In this document: positions 33,720 through 41,888 of the stretch, one piece after another | How positions within the stretch are numbered: position 1 is the stretch's first letter | How the letters are laid out: the number at the start of each line of letters is the position of its first letter | Assembly: GCA_039029455.1 (NCBI GenBank) | Contig: JBCCGE010000005.1 | Location: 9,334-73,333 of the forward strand | Reading direction: 5' to 3' | Length of the DNA: 64,000 nucleotides | From: JBCCGE01 sp039029455 | GTDB lineage: Bacteria; Pseudomonadota; Gammaproteobacteria; Arenicellales; Poriferihabitantaceae | Notes under the pieces: model-generated | Databases searched by the model: none | The model's input: only the letters and a program-made list of their open reading frames with translations | Told to the model about the DNA's origin: nothing | Position numbers and translations under genes: made by a program

Positions 33720-34817
33720 ATGTCCAGTGAAGATGCTCTGGTTCGATTCGTCGACATACAAAAAAGCTACGATGGAGAAATACTTGTCGTCAAAAACCTG
33801 AACCTGGATGTTGGAAAGGGTGAGTTTCTGACCATGTTGGGTCCATCCGGCTCCGGTAAAACCACCTGTCTGATGATGCTTGCTGGATTCGAGCCGGCGA
33901 CACACGGTGAGATTTACCTTAAAGATCAACCGATCAACAAGGTCCCTCCGCACAAGCGTGGCATTGGTATGGTCTTTCAGAATTACGCACTGTTTCCTCA
34001 CATGACGGTTGCGGAAAATCTGGCGTTCCCGCTGGAGGTTCGCAAGATGGGCAAGTCGGAAAGAGAAGACAGGGTGAAAAGAGCGCTTGATATGGTGCAG
34101 CTTGGCGCGTTCGGGGATCGCCGTCCCGGTCAGTTGTCCGGCGGTCAACAACAGCGAGTGGCTGTTGCGCGCTCACTTGTGTTTGATCCGGATCTGGTTT
34201 TGATGGATGAGCCCCTGGGTGCGCTGGACAAGAATTTGCGCGAACAGATGCAGTACGAGATTAAGCACATACATGAAAATCTCGGTCTCACTGTGGTTTA
34301 CGTGACCCATGATCAAAGTGAGGCTCTGACGATGTCGAACCGCATTGCTGTTTTCGACGATGGCATCATTCAGCAGTGTGCGCCGCCCGAGGTGCTGTAT
34401 GAAGCCCCGGAAAATGCCTTTTGTGCCAACTTTATTGGTGAAAATAATCGGTTGCTGGGTGAGGTTACGCACCAGGATGGTGATACTGTCACGGTTGACA
34501 TCGATGGTGGGCATGGCGAAGTCAAAGCGTTGCGAGTCAACATCGATGGTGTCGGGTCGCGCACAACTCTGTCGCTGCGTCCGGAACGCGTGACTGTAGA
34601 TCCGGAACCCGGTCAGGTTCCAAACATGTTTTCAGCTCGTGCTGAAGAACTGATTTATCTGGGTGATCATATCCGCACGCGCTTTACCGTATGCGGTCAT
34701 GATGACTTCATTGTTAAGATTCCTAATTCAGCGATACACGCGCAGCTCAAGCAGGGCGACACCGTGAATATCGGCTGGAATGTGGAAGATTGTCGTGCAC
34801 TGGATTCCTCTGACTAA
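33720..34817 (+). CDS. potA: Spermidine/putrescine-type ABC transporter ATP-binding protein
   Basis: 365 aa ABC ATPase of the PotA/FbpC class. Walker A is LGPSGSGKTTCLMMLAG, the Q-loop is VFQNYALFPHMTV, the signature is LSGGQQQRVAVARSL and Walker B is LVLMDEPLGALDKNLRE. A C-terminal TOBE domain follows (about residue 280 on, with LRPERVTV). It energises the two permeases encoded downstream. It is separated from the binding-protein gene by 96 bp that carries the strong ribosome site of that gene. Exact substrate (polyamine or other cation) not provable from sequence. Confidence 0.88.
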   Translation: MSSEDALVRFVDIQKSYDGEILVVKNLNLDVGKGEFLTMLGPSGSGKTTCLMMLAGFEPATHGEIYLKDQPINKVPPHKRGIGMVFQNYALFPHMTVAENLAFPLEVRKMGKSEREDRVKRALDMVQLGAFGDRRPGQLSGGQQQRVAVARSLVFDPDLVLMDEPLGALDKNLREQMQYEIKHIHENLGLTVVYVTHDQSEALTMSNRIAVFDDGIIQQCAPPEVLYEAPENAFCANFIGENNRLLGEVTHQDGDTVTVDIDGGHGEVKALRVNIDGVGSRTTLSLRPERVTVDPEPGQVPNMFSARAEELIYLGDHIRTRFTVCGHDDFIVKIPNSAIHAQLKQGDTVNIGWNVEDCRALDSSD

Positions 34818-34913
34818 GCAGGTCGGGAATGACTTGCGCAGATCGGGTTCCGGTTCACACGACATTTTTTACCTTTAATATCTAGATATAAATCCTGAGG
34901 AGGATTAACCAAT

Positions 34914-35990
34914 ATGAAAACCATTCTTAAGCAAACCCTGCTGGCAGCAGCAGTTGCTTCGGTGGGCGTTGCTCACGCAGAAGTCAATGTTGTCTCCTGG
35001 GGCGGCGCGTACACCGCTTCGCAGCAGAAAGCCTATGCAGATACCTGGGATGAAGGCACCGTAAACTTCATCAACTACAACGGCGGTCTGGGTGAAGTTC
35101 GAACCCAGGTCGAATCAGGTACCGTAACCTGGGACGTTGTTGACGTACTGCCTCATGAAGCGCGTGTTGGCTGTGACGAAGGTCTTTTCGAAGAGCTTGA
35201 TCGCGATATGTTTACCAAGTCCGCTGATGGCAAGTCGATGGACGAAGACATCATGGTCGAAGTGCCGAATGACTGCGTTGTTCCACAGATTTTCTGGTCG
35301 TATGTTCCTTTTTATGAAGAAGGCACATTCTCTGGCGATCAGCCGACCACGATCTCTGATTTCTTTGACGTAGAGAAGTTTCCTGGCAAGCGTGGAATTC
35401 ACACCTGGCCAAACGCTCTGATCGAAATGGCCCTGGTTGCTGACGGCGTTGCCATCGCAGATGTCTATGACGTTATGAGCACCGACGAAGGTATCGATCG
35501 AGCTTTCTCTACTCTGGATAAAATCAAAGACCATGCAGTGTTCTGGTCTTCAGGTGCCAAGCCGCTTGAGTTGGTTAAATCCGGTGAAGTCGCTATGTCT
35601 TTGGCATACAACGGTCGAATCGGTGCCGCCGTTCTTTCTGAAGGCGAAAAATTCGTCACCGTTTGGGACGGTCAGGTACTTGAAGAGGAGTGGCTGGTTC
35701 TGATGAAAGGTGCGCCGAACAAAGAAGAAGCCATGAAGTTCCTGGTACACGCTTCTGCACCTGAGCAGCAAGCCGGTCAGGCCAAGCACATCAACTACGG
35801 TCCGATGCGCACATCTGCTTTTGAGATTATGGCTGCCGGTGAGCCTTGGTTCCACAATGGCAAAAACATCATGGAGCACATGCCGAACCGTCCTGAAGTT
35901 ATGGCGCGTTCAGTTGTTGCCAGCCCGGAGTGGTGGGCGGACAACGGTGATTCCATTGGTGAGCGCTTTACTGCATGGATGGGTCAGTAA
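34914..35990 (+). CDS. Periplasmic solute-binding protein, PotD/PotF-like
   Basis: 358 aa. The signal peptide MKTILKQTLLAAAVAS ends at Ala-His-Ala before EVNVVSWGGAYTASQQKA, the typical first strand of family 1/8 polyamine-type binders. Other marks are TWDVVDVLPHEARVG and the hinge region. A near-perfect AGGAGG ribosome site sits 10 bases before the ATG, and codon use is strongly biased, so it is highly expressed relative to its neighbours. A terminator-like hairpin follows directly, the usual device for making more binding protein than permease. Ligand unknown, most likely putrescine, spermidine or a similar amine. Confidence 0.87.
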   Translation: MKTILKQTLLAAAVASVGVAHAEVNVVSWGGAYTASQQKAYADTWDEGTVNFINYNGGLGEVRTQVESGTVTWDVVDVLPHEARVGCDEGLFEELDRDMFTKSADGKSMDEDIMVEVPNDCVVPQIFWSYVPFYEEGTFSGDQPTTISDFFDVEKFPGKRGIHTWPNALIEMALVADGVAIADVYDVMSTDEGIDRAFSTLDKIKDHAVFWSSGAKPLELVKSGEVAMSLAYNGRIGAAVLSEGEKFVTVWDGQVLEEEWLVLMKGAPNKEEAMKFLVHASAPEQQAGQAKHINYGPMRTSAFEIMAAGEPWFHNGKNIMEHMPNRPEVMARSVVASPEWWADNGDSIGERFTAWMGQ

Positions 35991-36026
35991 TCTGACACCC
36001 GTTCGGATAGATACGCTATCCAGGAA

Positions 36027-36059
36027 ACCGGGGGGTGTACTCACCCCTCGGTCTCTTTT
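36027..36059 (+). terminator. Intra-operon terminator or attenuator after the binding-protein gene
   Basis: An 11-bp stem (ACCGGGGGGTG pairing with CACCCCTCGGT, one G-U pair) closes a TACT loop and is followed by CTCTTTT. It lies 36 bp after the binding-protein stop and about 37 bp before the permease gene. It probably allows partial readthrough, giving excess binding protein. Confidence 0.8.
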
Positions 36060-36095
36060 CGACTAACCCGATCAGTACCTACCGGAAAATCAAAC

Positions 36096-37358
36096 ATGGC
36101 AAATGGCACCGCAACCGCTGACGGCCCACTGTTAACAGCAGACGGAACGCCGCTCAAAGTCAGCCTTGAAAAATCGCTGCGCCGGGCGCGATTGCGGGCG
36201 ATCATGCTGGTGGCGCCGCCGCTTCTGTTTTTGGTTTTCCTGTTTGTATTGCCTATTGGAAATATGTTGACCCGCAGTGTTGATGACAAGCTGGTCAATA
36301 ATGTTTTCCCGCGCACCATTTCCGAATACGAGAAATGGGACAAAACGTCTGAAGCTCCTGAATCATTTTTCGTGGCCTTCCGCGATGATGTTCTGGCGGC
36401 CGACAAATTCGATGTTGGAAAAGCCAGCACGCGAATGAACTATGAAGAGCCAGGCTGGAAAAGCCTGGTTAAAAAGACCGCTCGCAAGCTCAAAAAATTT
36501 GAAGAGACTAATATTCGTGATCAGTTCTACGAGGTAGACAAACGATGGAAAGATCCAAAGTTTGTGCTGTCTTTTGGTACCATGAAAGACGAACGGACGC
36601 TCGGGTACTTTTTGAATTCTATCGATAGAAAGTACGATCATACGAAGAGTGTTATTGACGTTGACGAAAAGCGAAAGGTCTATAACCTGCTTTGGTACCG
36701 GACCCTTCTGGTCAGTTTTATCGTCACAATTGCCTGCCTGATTCTGGCGTATCCGGTGGCCTACCTGCTGGCGACGTTGCCCATGCGGATATCAAACCTG
36801 TTGATGATCTGCGTGTTGATGCCGTTCTGGACATCGTTGCTGGTGCGTATCGTTGCCTGGATGATTATGCTGCAGAACAATGGAGTGGTGAACGATACAC
36901 TGGTGGCTACAGGGTTGCTGGACGACGAGAATCGGCTGGCGATGATGTACAACTTTAACGGCACTGTCATTGTGATGACTCAGATTCTGCTGCCGTTCAT
37001 GATTCTGCCTATATACAGTGTCATGAAAACTATTCCACCAAGTTACATGAAGGCCGCACAGAATCTTGGTGCGACGCCCACTCTCGCGTTTCTCAGGGTC
37101 TATATGCCGCAAACCGTACCGGGTGTCGGTGCAGGCTGCATTCTGGTTTTCATCGTTGCCATCGGTTACTACATCACGCCCGAGCTTGTGGGCGGCAAGG
37201 ACGGGAGGTTGATTGGAAATATGGTGGCCTACCATATGCAACGATCTCTGAACTGGGGACTCGCCGCTGCGATGGGAACGATACTACTTGCGGCGATTCT
37301 GATTCTTTATTGGGTGTACGACAAAGTGGTCGGCATCGACAACATGAAGATGGGGTAG
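36096..37358 (+). CDS. potB: Polyamine-type ABC transporter permease (PotB-like) with large periplasmic insert
   Basis: 420 aa, against about 275-320 for PotB. The first helix is at about residues 33-56 (LFLVFLFVLPIGNMLTRSV). About 140 mostly charged residues follow (roughly 57-197) before the second helix at LVSFIVTIACLILAYPVAYL. The BPD_transp_1 core then has the EAA motif AAQNLGATPTLAFLRVYMPQ. The insert is predicted to be periplasmic and could contact the binding protein. The gene is in order ATPase-SBP-PotB-PotC and lies 3 bp before potC. Confidence 0.85.
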   Translation: MANGTATADGPLLTADGTPLKVSLEKSLRRARLRAIMLVAPPLLFLVFLFVLPIGNMLTRSVDDKLVNNVFPRTISEYEKWDKTSEAPESFFVAFRDDVLAADKFDVGKASTRMNYEEPGWKSLVKKTARKLKKFEETNIRDQFYEVDKRWKDPKFVLSFGTMKDERTLGYFLNSIDRKYDHTKSVIDVDEKRKVYNLLWYRTLLVSFIVTIACLILAYPVAYLLATLPMRISNLLMICVLMPFWTSLLVRIVAWMIMLQNNGVVNDTLVATGLLDDENRLAMMYNFNGTVIVMTQILLPFMILPIYSVMKTIPPSYMKAAQNLGATPTLAFLRVYMPQTVPGVGAGCILVFIVAIGYYITPELVGGKDGRLIGNMVAYHMQRSLNWGLAAAMGTILLAAILILYWVYDKVVGIDNMKMG

Positions 37359-37361
37359 ACC

Positions 37362-38249
37362 ATGGCGCTTCCGATATATGCAACCACCGGCCAGCGCATC
37401 TGGCACTACACCTACCTTCTGTTTTGTGGGTTTGTCTTGTTTTTTTTGGTGGCACCGCTGGTTGCGGTGATTCCGCTTTCTTTTACATCGTCTCCATTTT
37501 TGAACTTTACCCCGGAGATGCTGGCGCTGAAGCCTGAAGCGTTTTCGACCCGATGGTATGAAGGCCTGTTTGGCATTTGTAACGAAGAATCTAATCTGTC
37601 TACAATGTGTACCGACCGGTGGGTTGTGGGCACAAAAAACAGTTTCTTCATCGCCATTGCTTCAACGTTACTTGCGACTTTTCTGGGTACCCTGGCCGCT
37701 CTGGCGCTCTCGAGTGAACACATGCCGTTTCGGCGGGCGGTTATGGCGCTGATGATATCTCCGCTGATTGTGCCCCTGATTATTACGGCCTCCGGAATGT
37801 TCTTTTTCTTTGCGAAAGTCAATCTGGTAGCGTCCTATCCGGGGATCATCATGGCCCACACCATTTTGGGTATTCCGTTTGTGGTGATTACCGTAACCTC
37901 TACATTAGTTGGATTTGATAAATCGCTCATCCGTGCAGGATCTAATCTGGGTGCAACTCCGGCCAGAACGTTTTTCAAGATACAAATGCCGTTGATTGCG
38001 CCGGGTATGATTTCCGGTGCGCTATTCGCATTTATTACATCGTTTGATGAAATCGTGATCATTCTGTTTATTGGCGGACCCGATCAGCACACGTTGCCCA
38101 GACAGATGTGGTCCGGTATTCGCCAGGAAATCAGCCCGACCATTTTGGCGGCTGCAACGATACTGGTCATACTCTCAATCCTTCTGCTGACAACGCTGGA
38201 GTTGCTGCGCCGCAGGAGTGAGCGACTTCGAGGTCTGACACCCCAGTAG
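37362..38249 (+). CDS. potC: Polyamine-type ABC transporter permease (PotC-like)
   Basis: 295 aa, six predicted membrane helices. The EAA loop is AGSNLGATPARTFFKIQMPL, followed by APGMISGALFAFITSFDEIV, the standard PotC/PotI block. A larger first periplasmic loop (about residues 40-88) contains two cysteines. It starts 3 bp after potB and ends 21 bp before a strong terminator that closes the operon. Confidence 0.9.
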   Translation: MALPIYATTGQRIWHYTYLLFCGFVLFFLVAPLVAVIPLSFTSSPFLNFTPEMLALKPEAFSTRWYEGLFGICNEESNLSTMCTDRWVVGTKNSFFIAIASTLLATFLGTLAALALSSEHMPFRRAVMALMISPLIVPLIITASGMFFFFAKVNLVASYPGIIMAHTILGIPFVVITVTSTLVGFDKSLIRAGSNLGATPARTFFKIQMPLIAPGMISGALFAFITSFDEIVIILFIGGPDQHTLPRQMWSGIRQEISPTILAAATILVILSILLLTTLELLRRRSERLRGLTPQ

Positions 38250-38270
38250 AGAGATTCAATGTGATCGCTG

Positions 38271-38295
38271 AAAACCGCCCAACGGGCGGTTTTTT
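38271..38295 (+). terminator. Intrinsic terminator closing the pot-like operon
   Basis: AAAACCGCCC and GGGCGGTTTT form a perfect 10-bp stem around AAC, followed by a T-run. It stands between the potC stop and the convergent thrC end. Confidence 0.92.
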
Positions 38296-38409
38296 CGTTT
38301 CCACCGCTTCAAACAGATCTTATTGCGGGCAAATTAATCGCCCTCGAAAACATCGCTCACTGCATTCAGGAAACAAAAAAGCGGCAACTCTCAAAAAGCG
38401 GCAACAGAT

Positions 38410-39795
38410 TTAGCTGCTTTGGTTTATAAGTTGCTGGACTGAAGAGAGGCTGTTCGATACCCGGGTTGAGGTCTCGGGACGGTCCATCAGATTGCCCAGA
38501 TGATCTGGCAACACCGGCGCAATGCCGATCGCATCTTCCACTGCGGTGCCAAACTTTGCCGGATGCGCAGTCCCGAGTACAACAGTCGGAACATCTGCTT
38601 CGGCATGAACGCGGGCGGCTGCTACGCCAATTACCGAGTGAGGGTCCATTACTTCGCCGGTTTCCGTATATACACGACGTACTTCGTCGCGGGTTGCACC
38701 GTCATCAAGTCGATGCGCGAAGAACAGTTCAGTAGCTCTTTGCAGACAGGAGTCCGAGACACTGAAGGTGCCCTGTTCCGAAAATTGTCGCATGAATCTG
38801 GAAATCTTTTCGCTGTCGCGTCCTGAGAGCTCAAACAGATAGCGCTCAAAATTGCTTGAAATCTGTATATCCATACTGGGTGACAGCGTTGGGTTGACCC
38901 CCTTTTGCTCCATGTGTCCGGTTTCGAAAAATCTCGTCAGAATATCGTTGCTGTTTGAGCCGATTATCAGCCGGTTAATGGGTAAACCCATTTGCCTTGC
39001 GACATAGCCCGCAAATACGTTGCCGAAATTTCCGGTGGGTACCGCGAAGTTCACGGCTCTGTCCGGTGAGCCCAGTTCCAGTGCCGCTCGAAAGTAATAA
39101 ACGACCTGTGCCGCAATGCGCGCCCAGTTGATTGAGTTTACTGCCGATAGCTGGTGTTGCTGACGAAATGACTGGTCATTAAACATGGCCTTCACCAGGT
39201 TCTGGCAATCATCAAAGGTTCCGTCTACCGCGAGATTGTGGATGTTGTCATCCGTTACTGTGGTCATCTGCTTTCTCTGCACGTCAGAGACCCTGCCGTG
39301 GGGATGCAGCATAAACAGTTCAATGGATGAGAGACCGCGAACGGCCTCTATTGCCGCCGAACCCGTATCTCCTGAAGTAGCTCCGACGATTGTGCAGCGT
39401 CGGCCCCGGGCACCGAGTATGTGTTCAAAAAGCTGTCCGAGAAACTGCAGTGCAAAATCTTTGAACGCCAGGGTTGGCCCGTGAAACAGCTCCATGACAT
39501 ACAGGCTAGAGTCGAGTTGTTTCAGCGGGGCAATCGCGCTGTGATTAAAACTGCTGTACGCGCGATCGACAAGTGCGGACAGTTCGCTATCCGTCAGGCA
39601 CTCTGAGGTGAATTTACCCAGAACCGTTTTCGCAAGCTCACGGTAACTTTTTCCTCGGCAGCTCCTGATTTCGGAGTCTGAAAACCTTGGCCATTCTTCT
39701 GGAACATACAGTCCTCCATCCGTGGCCAGACCAGCGAGAGTGACCTCTTCAAAGTCCAGGGAGGGGGCTTGTCCCCGGGTACTTACAAATTTCAT
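38410..39795 (-). CDS. thrC: Threonine synthase ThrC
   Basis: 461 aa, PLP-dependent. Converts O-phosphohomoserine to threonine. The Schiff-base lysine is in HGPTLAFKDFALQFLG; VGATSGDTGSAAIEA is the substrate/phosphate loop and FAVPTGNFGNVFAGY the PLP-phosphate loop. The N terminus MKFVSTRGQAPSLDFEEV is the normal start, and the first 12 codons are duplicated in a short frame just upstream. thrA and thrB are not adjacent, so this is a stand-alone gene here. Confidence 0.95.
   Translation of the reverse strand: MKFVSTRGQAPSLDFEEVTLAGLATDGGLYVPEEWPRFSDSEIRSCRGKSYRELAKTVLGKFTSECLTDSELSALVDRAYSSFNHSAIAPLKQLDSSLYVMELFHGPTLAFKDFALQFLGQLFEHILGARGRRCTIVGATSGDTGSAAIEAVRGLSSIELFMLHPHGRVSDVQRKQMTTVTDDNIHNLAVDGTFDDCQNLVKAMFNDQSFRQQHQLSAVNSINWARIAAQVVYYFRAALELGSPDRAVNFAVPTGNFGNVFAGYVARQMGLPINRLIIGSNSNDILTRFFETGHMEQKGVNPTLSPSMDIQISSNFERYLFELSGRDSEKISRFMRQFSEQGTFSVSDSCLQRATELFFAHRLDDGATRDEVRRVYTETGEVMDPHSVIGVAAARVHAEADVPTVVLGTAHPAKFGTAVEDAIGIAPVLPDHLGNLMDRPETSTRVSNSLSSVQQLINQSS
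39759..39795. repeat. thrC 5' end, downstream copy of a 37-bp direct repeat
   Basis: First 37 bp of thrC (codons 1-12). They match 39845-39881 except for one silent A/G difference in the Gln codon (CAA here, CAG in the upstream copy). The repeat period is 86 bp. Confidence 0.9.
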
Positions 39796-39881
39796 TGATG
39801 AATAGCAGTATTCAGAACTGAGAACTTAGAGTCTACAAAATGAAGGGAGGGGGCCTGTCCCCGGGTACTTACAAATTTCAT
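39792..39881 (-). CDS. Short upstream frame repeating the start of threonine synthase
   Basis: A 29-codon frame beginning with ATG at 39881. Residues 1-13 (MKFVSTRGQAPSL) are identical to the start of ThrC; the rest (HFVDSKFSVLNTAIHQ) differs. Its TGA stop overlaps the thrC ATG (ATGA), so ribosomes ending here could restart on thrC. It could be the relic of a tandem duplication of the thrC 5' end or a translated leader. The repeated DNA copy is at 39845-39881. Whether it is translated is not known. Confidence 0.45.
   Translation of the reverse strand: MKFVSTRGQAPSLHFVDSKFSVLNTAIHQ
39845..39881. repeat. Upstream copy of the thrC 5'-end repeat
   Basis: 37 bp matching 39759-39795 with one mismatch, in direct orientation, 86 bp apart. 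It encodes the start of the 29-codon frame ending at 39792. Confidence 0.9.
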
Positions 39882-39978
39882 TGGTTAAAAGCGCTGAATT
39901 AAACCGCGCCGGATTGTAACCTGACTCACCGTTTACAATGTTCCCCGTCGATGCGGTCGCGAACGAACCCGTTATCGA

Positions 39979-41529
39979 TCAGGATTTAACTTCGAATTCA
40001 TCAAATATGACCGGGAGCTGCTGGAGCGCCATTTTCCCGACCGGAGTTCGCGGCAACTCGTCTGTCAATGCGAAACGCGTTATCTGGTTATGGGCGGACA
40101 CCAGAGAATTGTGTTCTTTCAGCACCTTGCGCGCTTCGGCGGCCGGATCATCTCCTTCCATCGCCAGCACAACGACCGGTTTCATGTCTCGCTCGAATAC
40201 GCCGGCTTCCTTGACCAAAGGGTTTCGTTCAAGCAGCGTTTCAAGTTCCTCGGGGTACACGTTCTTTCCCGCCTCCGTAACGATCAGTCGTTTGGATCGC
40301 CCGGTTAAATGGATGCGGCCCTTTTCGTCCAGTCGCGCTATGTCGCCGCTTTTAAACCAGCCATCTTCCATCGCTTCCTGGGTTTGCGATTCGTCTTCAT
40401 AACCCAACATGACGTTAGGCCCCTTTATCCAGACTTCACCGTTCCCGTTCTCGTCGACGTTGTGAAGCTTTACCTCTACGTCCTCAATTGGTGCACCGAC
40501 ACTCTCAACGGCATCGTCCCACGCGCTTTGTATGCTGGTAAGCGGCGACGTCTCCGTTAGTCCGTAGCCCTGACGCAGCGGCAGGCCCAGCTGATGGTAA
40601 TAACGCGTAATTTCGCCATCCAAATGGGATCCGCCACTGACCCAGATTTTGATCTTGCCACCGAATTTTTTCCGGATCGGCGCGTTAATGTGTTTGCGAA
40701 TCGAGATCGGCATCGCTCGAATCAGACCAATATACATTTGCAGTGCTTTGCTGCCCTGGCTGAACTTTTTCTCAAGCCCCAACATGACATTGCGGAACAA
40801 TCGGGGCACAGCAATGATTACAGAAATCTGTTCTTCCTCGAGGGCTGTGAGAATTTCGTTTGCTGCGAGAACTTTGGGTGCAACGATTGTGCCGCCGACT
40901 CGAAGCGATAACAGAAAATTGCCGGTAATACCCATCGCATGGGAGAAGGGCAGCAGTGCGAGCATGCGATCATTTGGGGTGAAATGCTCAATTCTCTCAG
41001 CAGACAGGACATTCGAACCGATATTTCGGTGAGCCAGTCGGACGACTTTTGGCGAACCGGTACTTCCGGAGGTGTAGATTCTCACTGCAACTTCGTCGGG
41101 ATCGGCTAATGTGTTTTGCTGGCGCTCCCGCTCTATGGCCTCACTGTCAATCGCCATATCGATCGAATGAGCATTGTCCACCGAAATATCGCTGTCGTGA
41201 ACCAGCATAATTTCAGGCTTAACGGCAGCGATCTGCATTTCGATTTCGTGATCGCTGTTGCCGATATGAATGGGCGCCACTGCCGCACCCACACGCCATG
41301 CGGCAAGGGTGGCGACACACCATTCGGGGCCGTTCGGTGCCGTGACGCCAACCGTATGACCGCTGCCGATTCCCTTTTGTCGGAGCTGGTCGGCGAGCGT
41401 CAGCGTTGACTGTTCGAGCTCTCGATAGCTGACAATCCGTTTCCCTTGTCGTTGGCGGCAAATCCATGCCGGATGATCACCGTGTCGGGTGAATGAAGGC
41501 TCTATAAGGGACCAAAGATTTACTGACAC
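39979..41529 (-). CDS. AMP-dependent acyl-CoA synthetase/ligase
   Basis: 516 aa from a GTG at 41529. ANL superfamily enzyme that activates a carboxylic acid as acyl-AMP and then as CoA thioester. The P-loop is IYTSGSTGSPKVVRLAH, followed by the A5 motif GYGLTETSPLTS and A8 WFKSGDIARLDEKGRIHL; the catalytic Lys is in PRTPVGKMALQQL. AGGAAG lies just before the GTG and decides the start over a TTG 15 bases upstream. No signal peptide. Medium- or long-chain fatty acids are likely substrates, but the acid cannot be fixed from sequence. Confidence 0.85.
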   Translation of the reverse strand: MSVNLWSLIEPSFTRHGDHPAWICRQRQGKRIVSYRELEQSTLTLADQLRQKGIGSGHTVGVTAPNGPEWCVATLAAWRVGAAVAPIHIGNSDHEIEMQIAAVKPEIMLVHDSDISVDNAHSIDMAIDSEAIERERQQNTLADPDEVAVRIYTSGSTGSPKVVRLAHRNIGSNVLSAERIEHFTPNDRMLALLPFSHAMGITGNFLLSLRVGGTIVAPKVLAANEILTALEEEQISVIIAVPRLFRNVMLGLEKKFSQGSKALQMYIGLIRAMPISIRKHINAPIRKKFGGKIKIWVSGGSHLDGEITRYYHQLGLPLRQGYGLTETSPLTSIQSAWDDAVESVGAPIEDVEVKLHNVDENGNGEVWIKGPNVMLGYEDESQTQEAMEDGWFKSGDIARLDEKGRIHLTGRSKRLIVTEAGKNVYPEELETLLERNPLVKEAGVFERDMKPVVVLAMEGDDPAAEARKVLKEHNSLVSAHNQITRFALTDELPRTPVGKMALQQLPVIFDEFEVKS

Positions 41530-41888
41530 ATTCTTCCTCGTCAATTGGGTATTCGCCGTGCTTTGGTTCGTCCGGAATCTGCAAGCACAGGGTATTGATT
41601 TATTGGACTACTTGTCCGTGTCTATTTAGCCATAAATGACGACAGATAGGCAATTGATGTGACCCCCGACGTATAATGAGTTACGGCAGATAACATCCCG
41701 TGATTGCGCGATCTTTAGGCTCTTTTCCGCATGTGAAATGCAGTTTTTCCGCGGCCAGAATCATCGCGTTTGATGTCAGGGCCAATAAACAGCAGGGATC
41801 CACTGCACAACGGTCGAGGCGATTCTGGTAAAGAGCCGGTTATTAAATCAAGTCGATATTCTTCGGATGAGAGTACAAATACAACACA
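41530..41888. promoter_or_regulatory. Divergent intergenic region between acyl-CoA ligase and doeA-like gene
   Basis: About 360 bp serving two divergent genes. A good -10-like box TATAAT is at 41672-41677 on the plus strand, but no -35 is at the proper distance (TTGATG lies only 12 bases before it). No reading frame of interest was seen. Confidence 0.4.
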
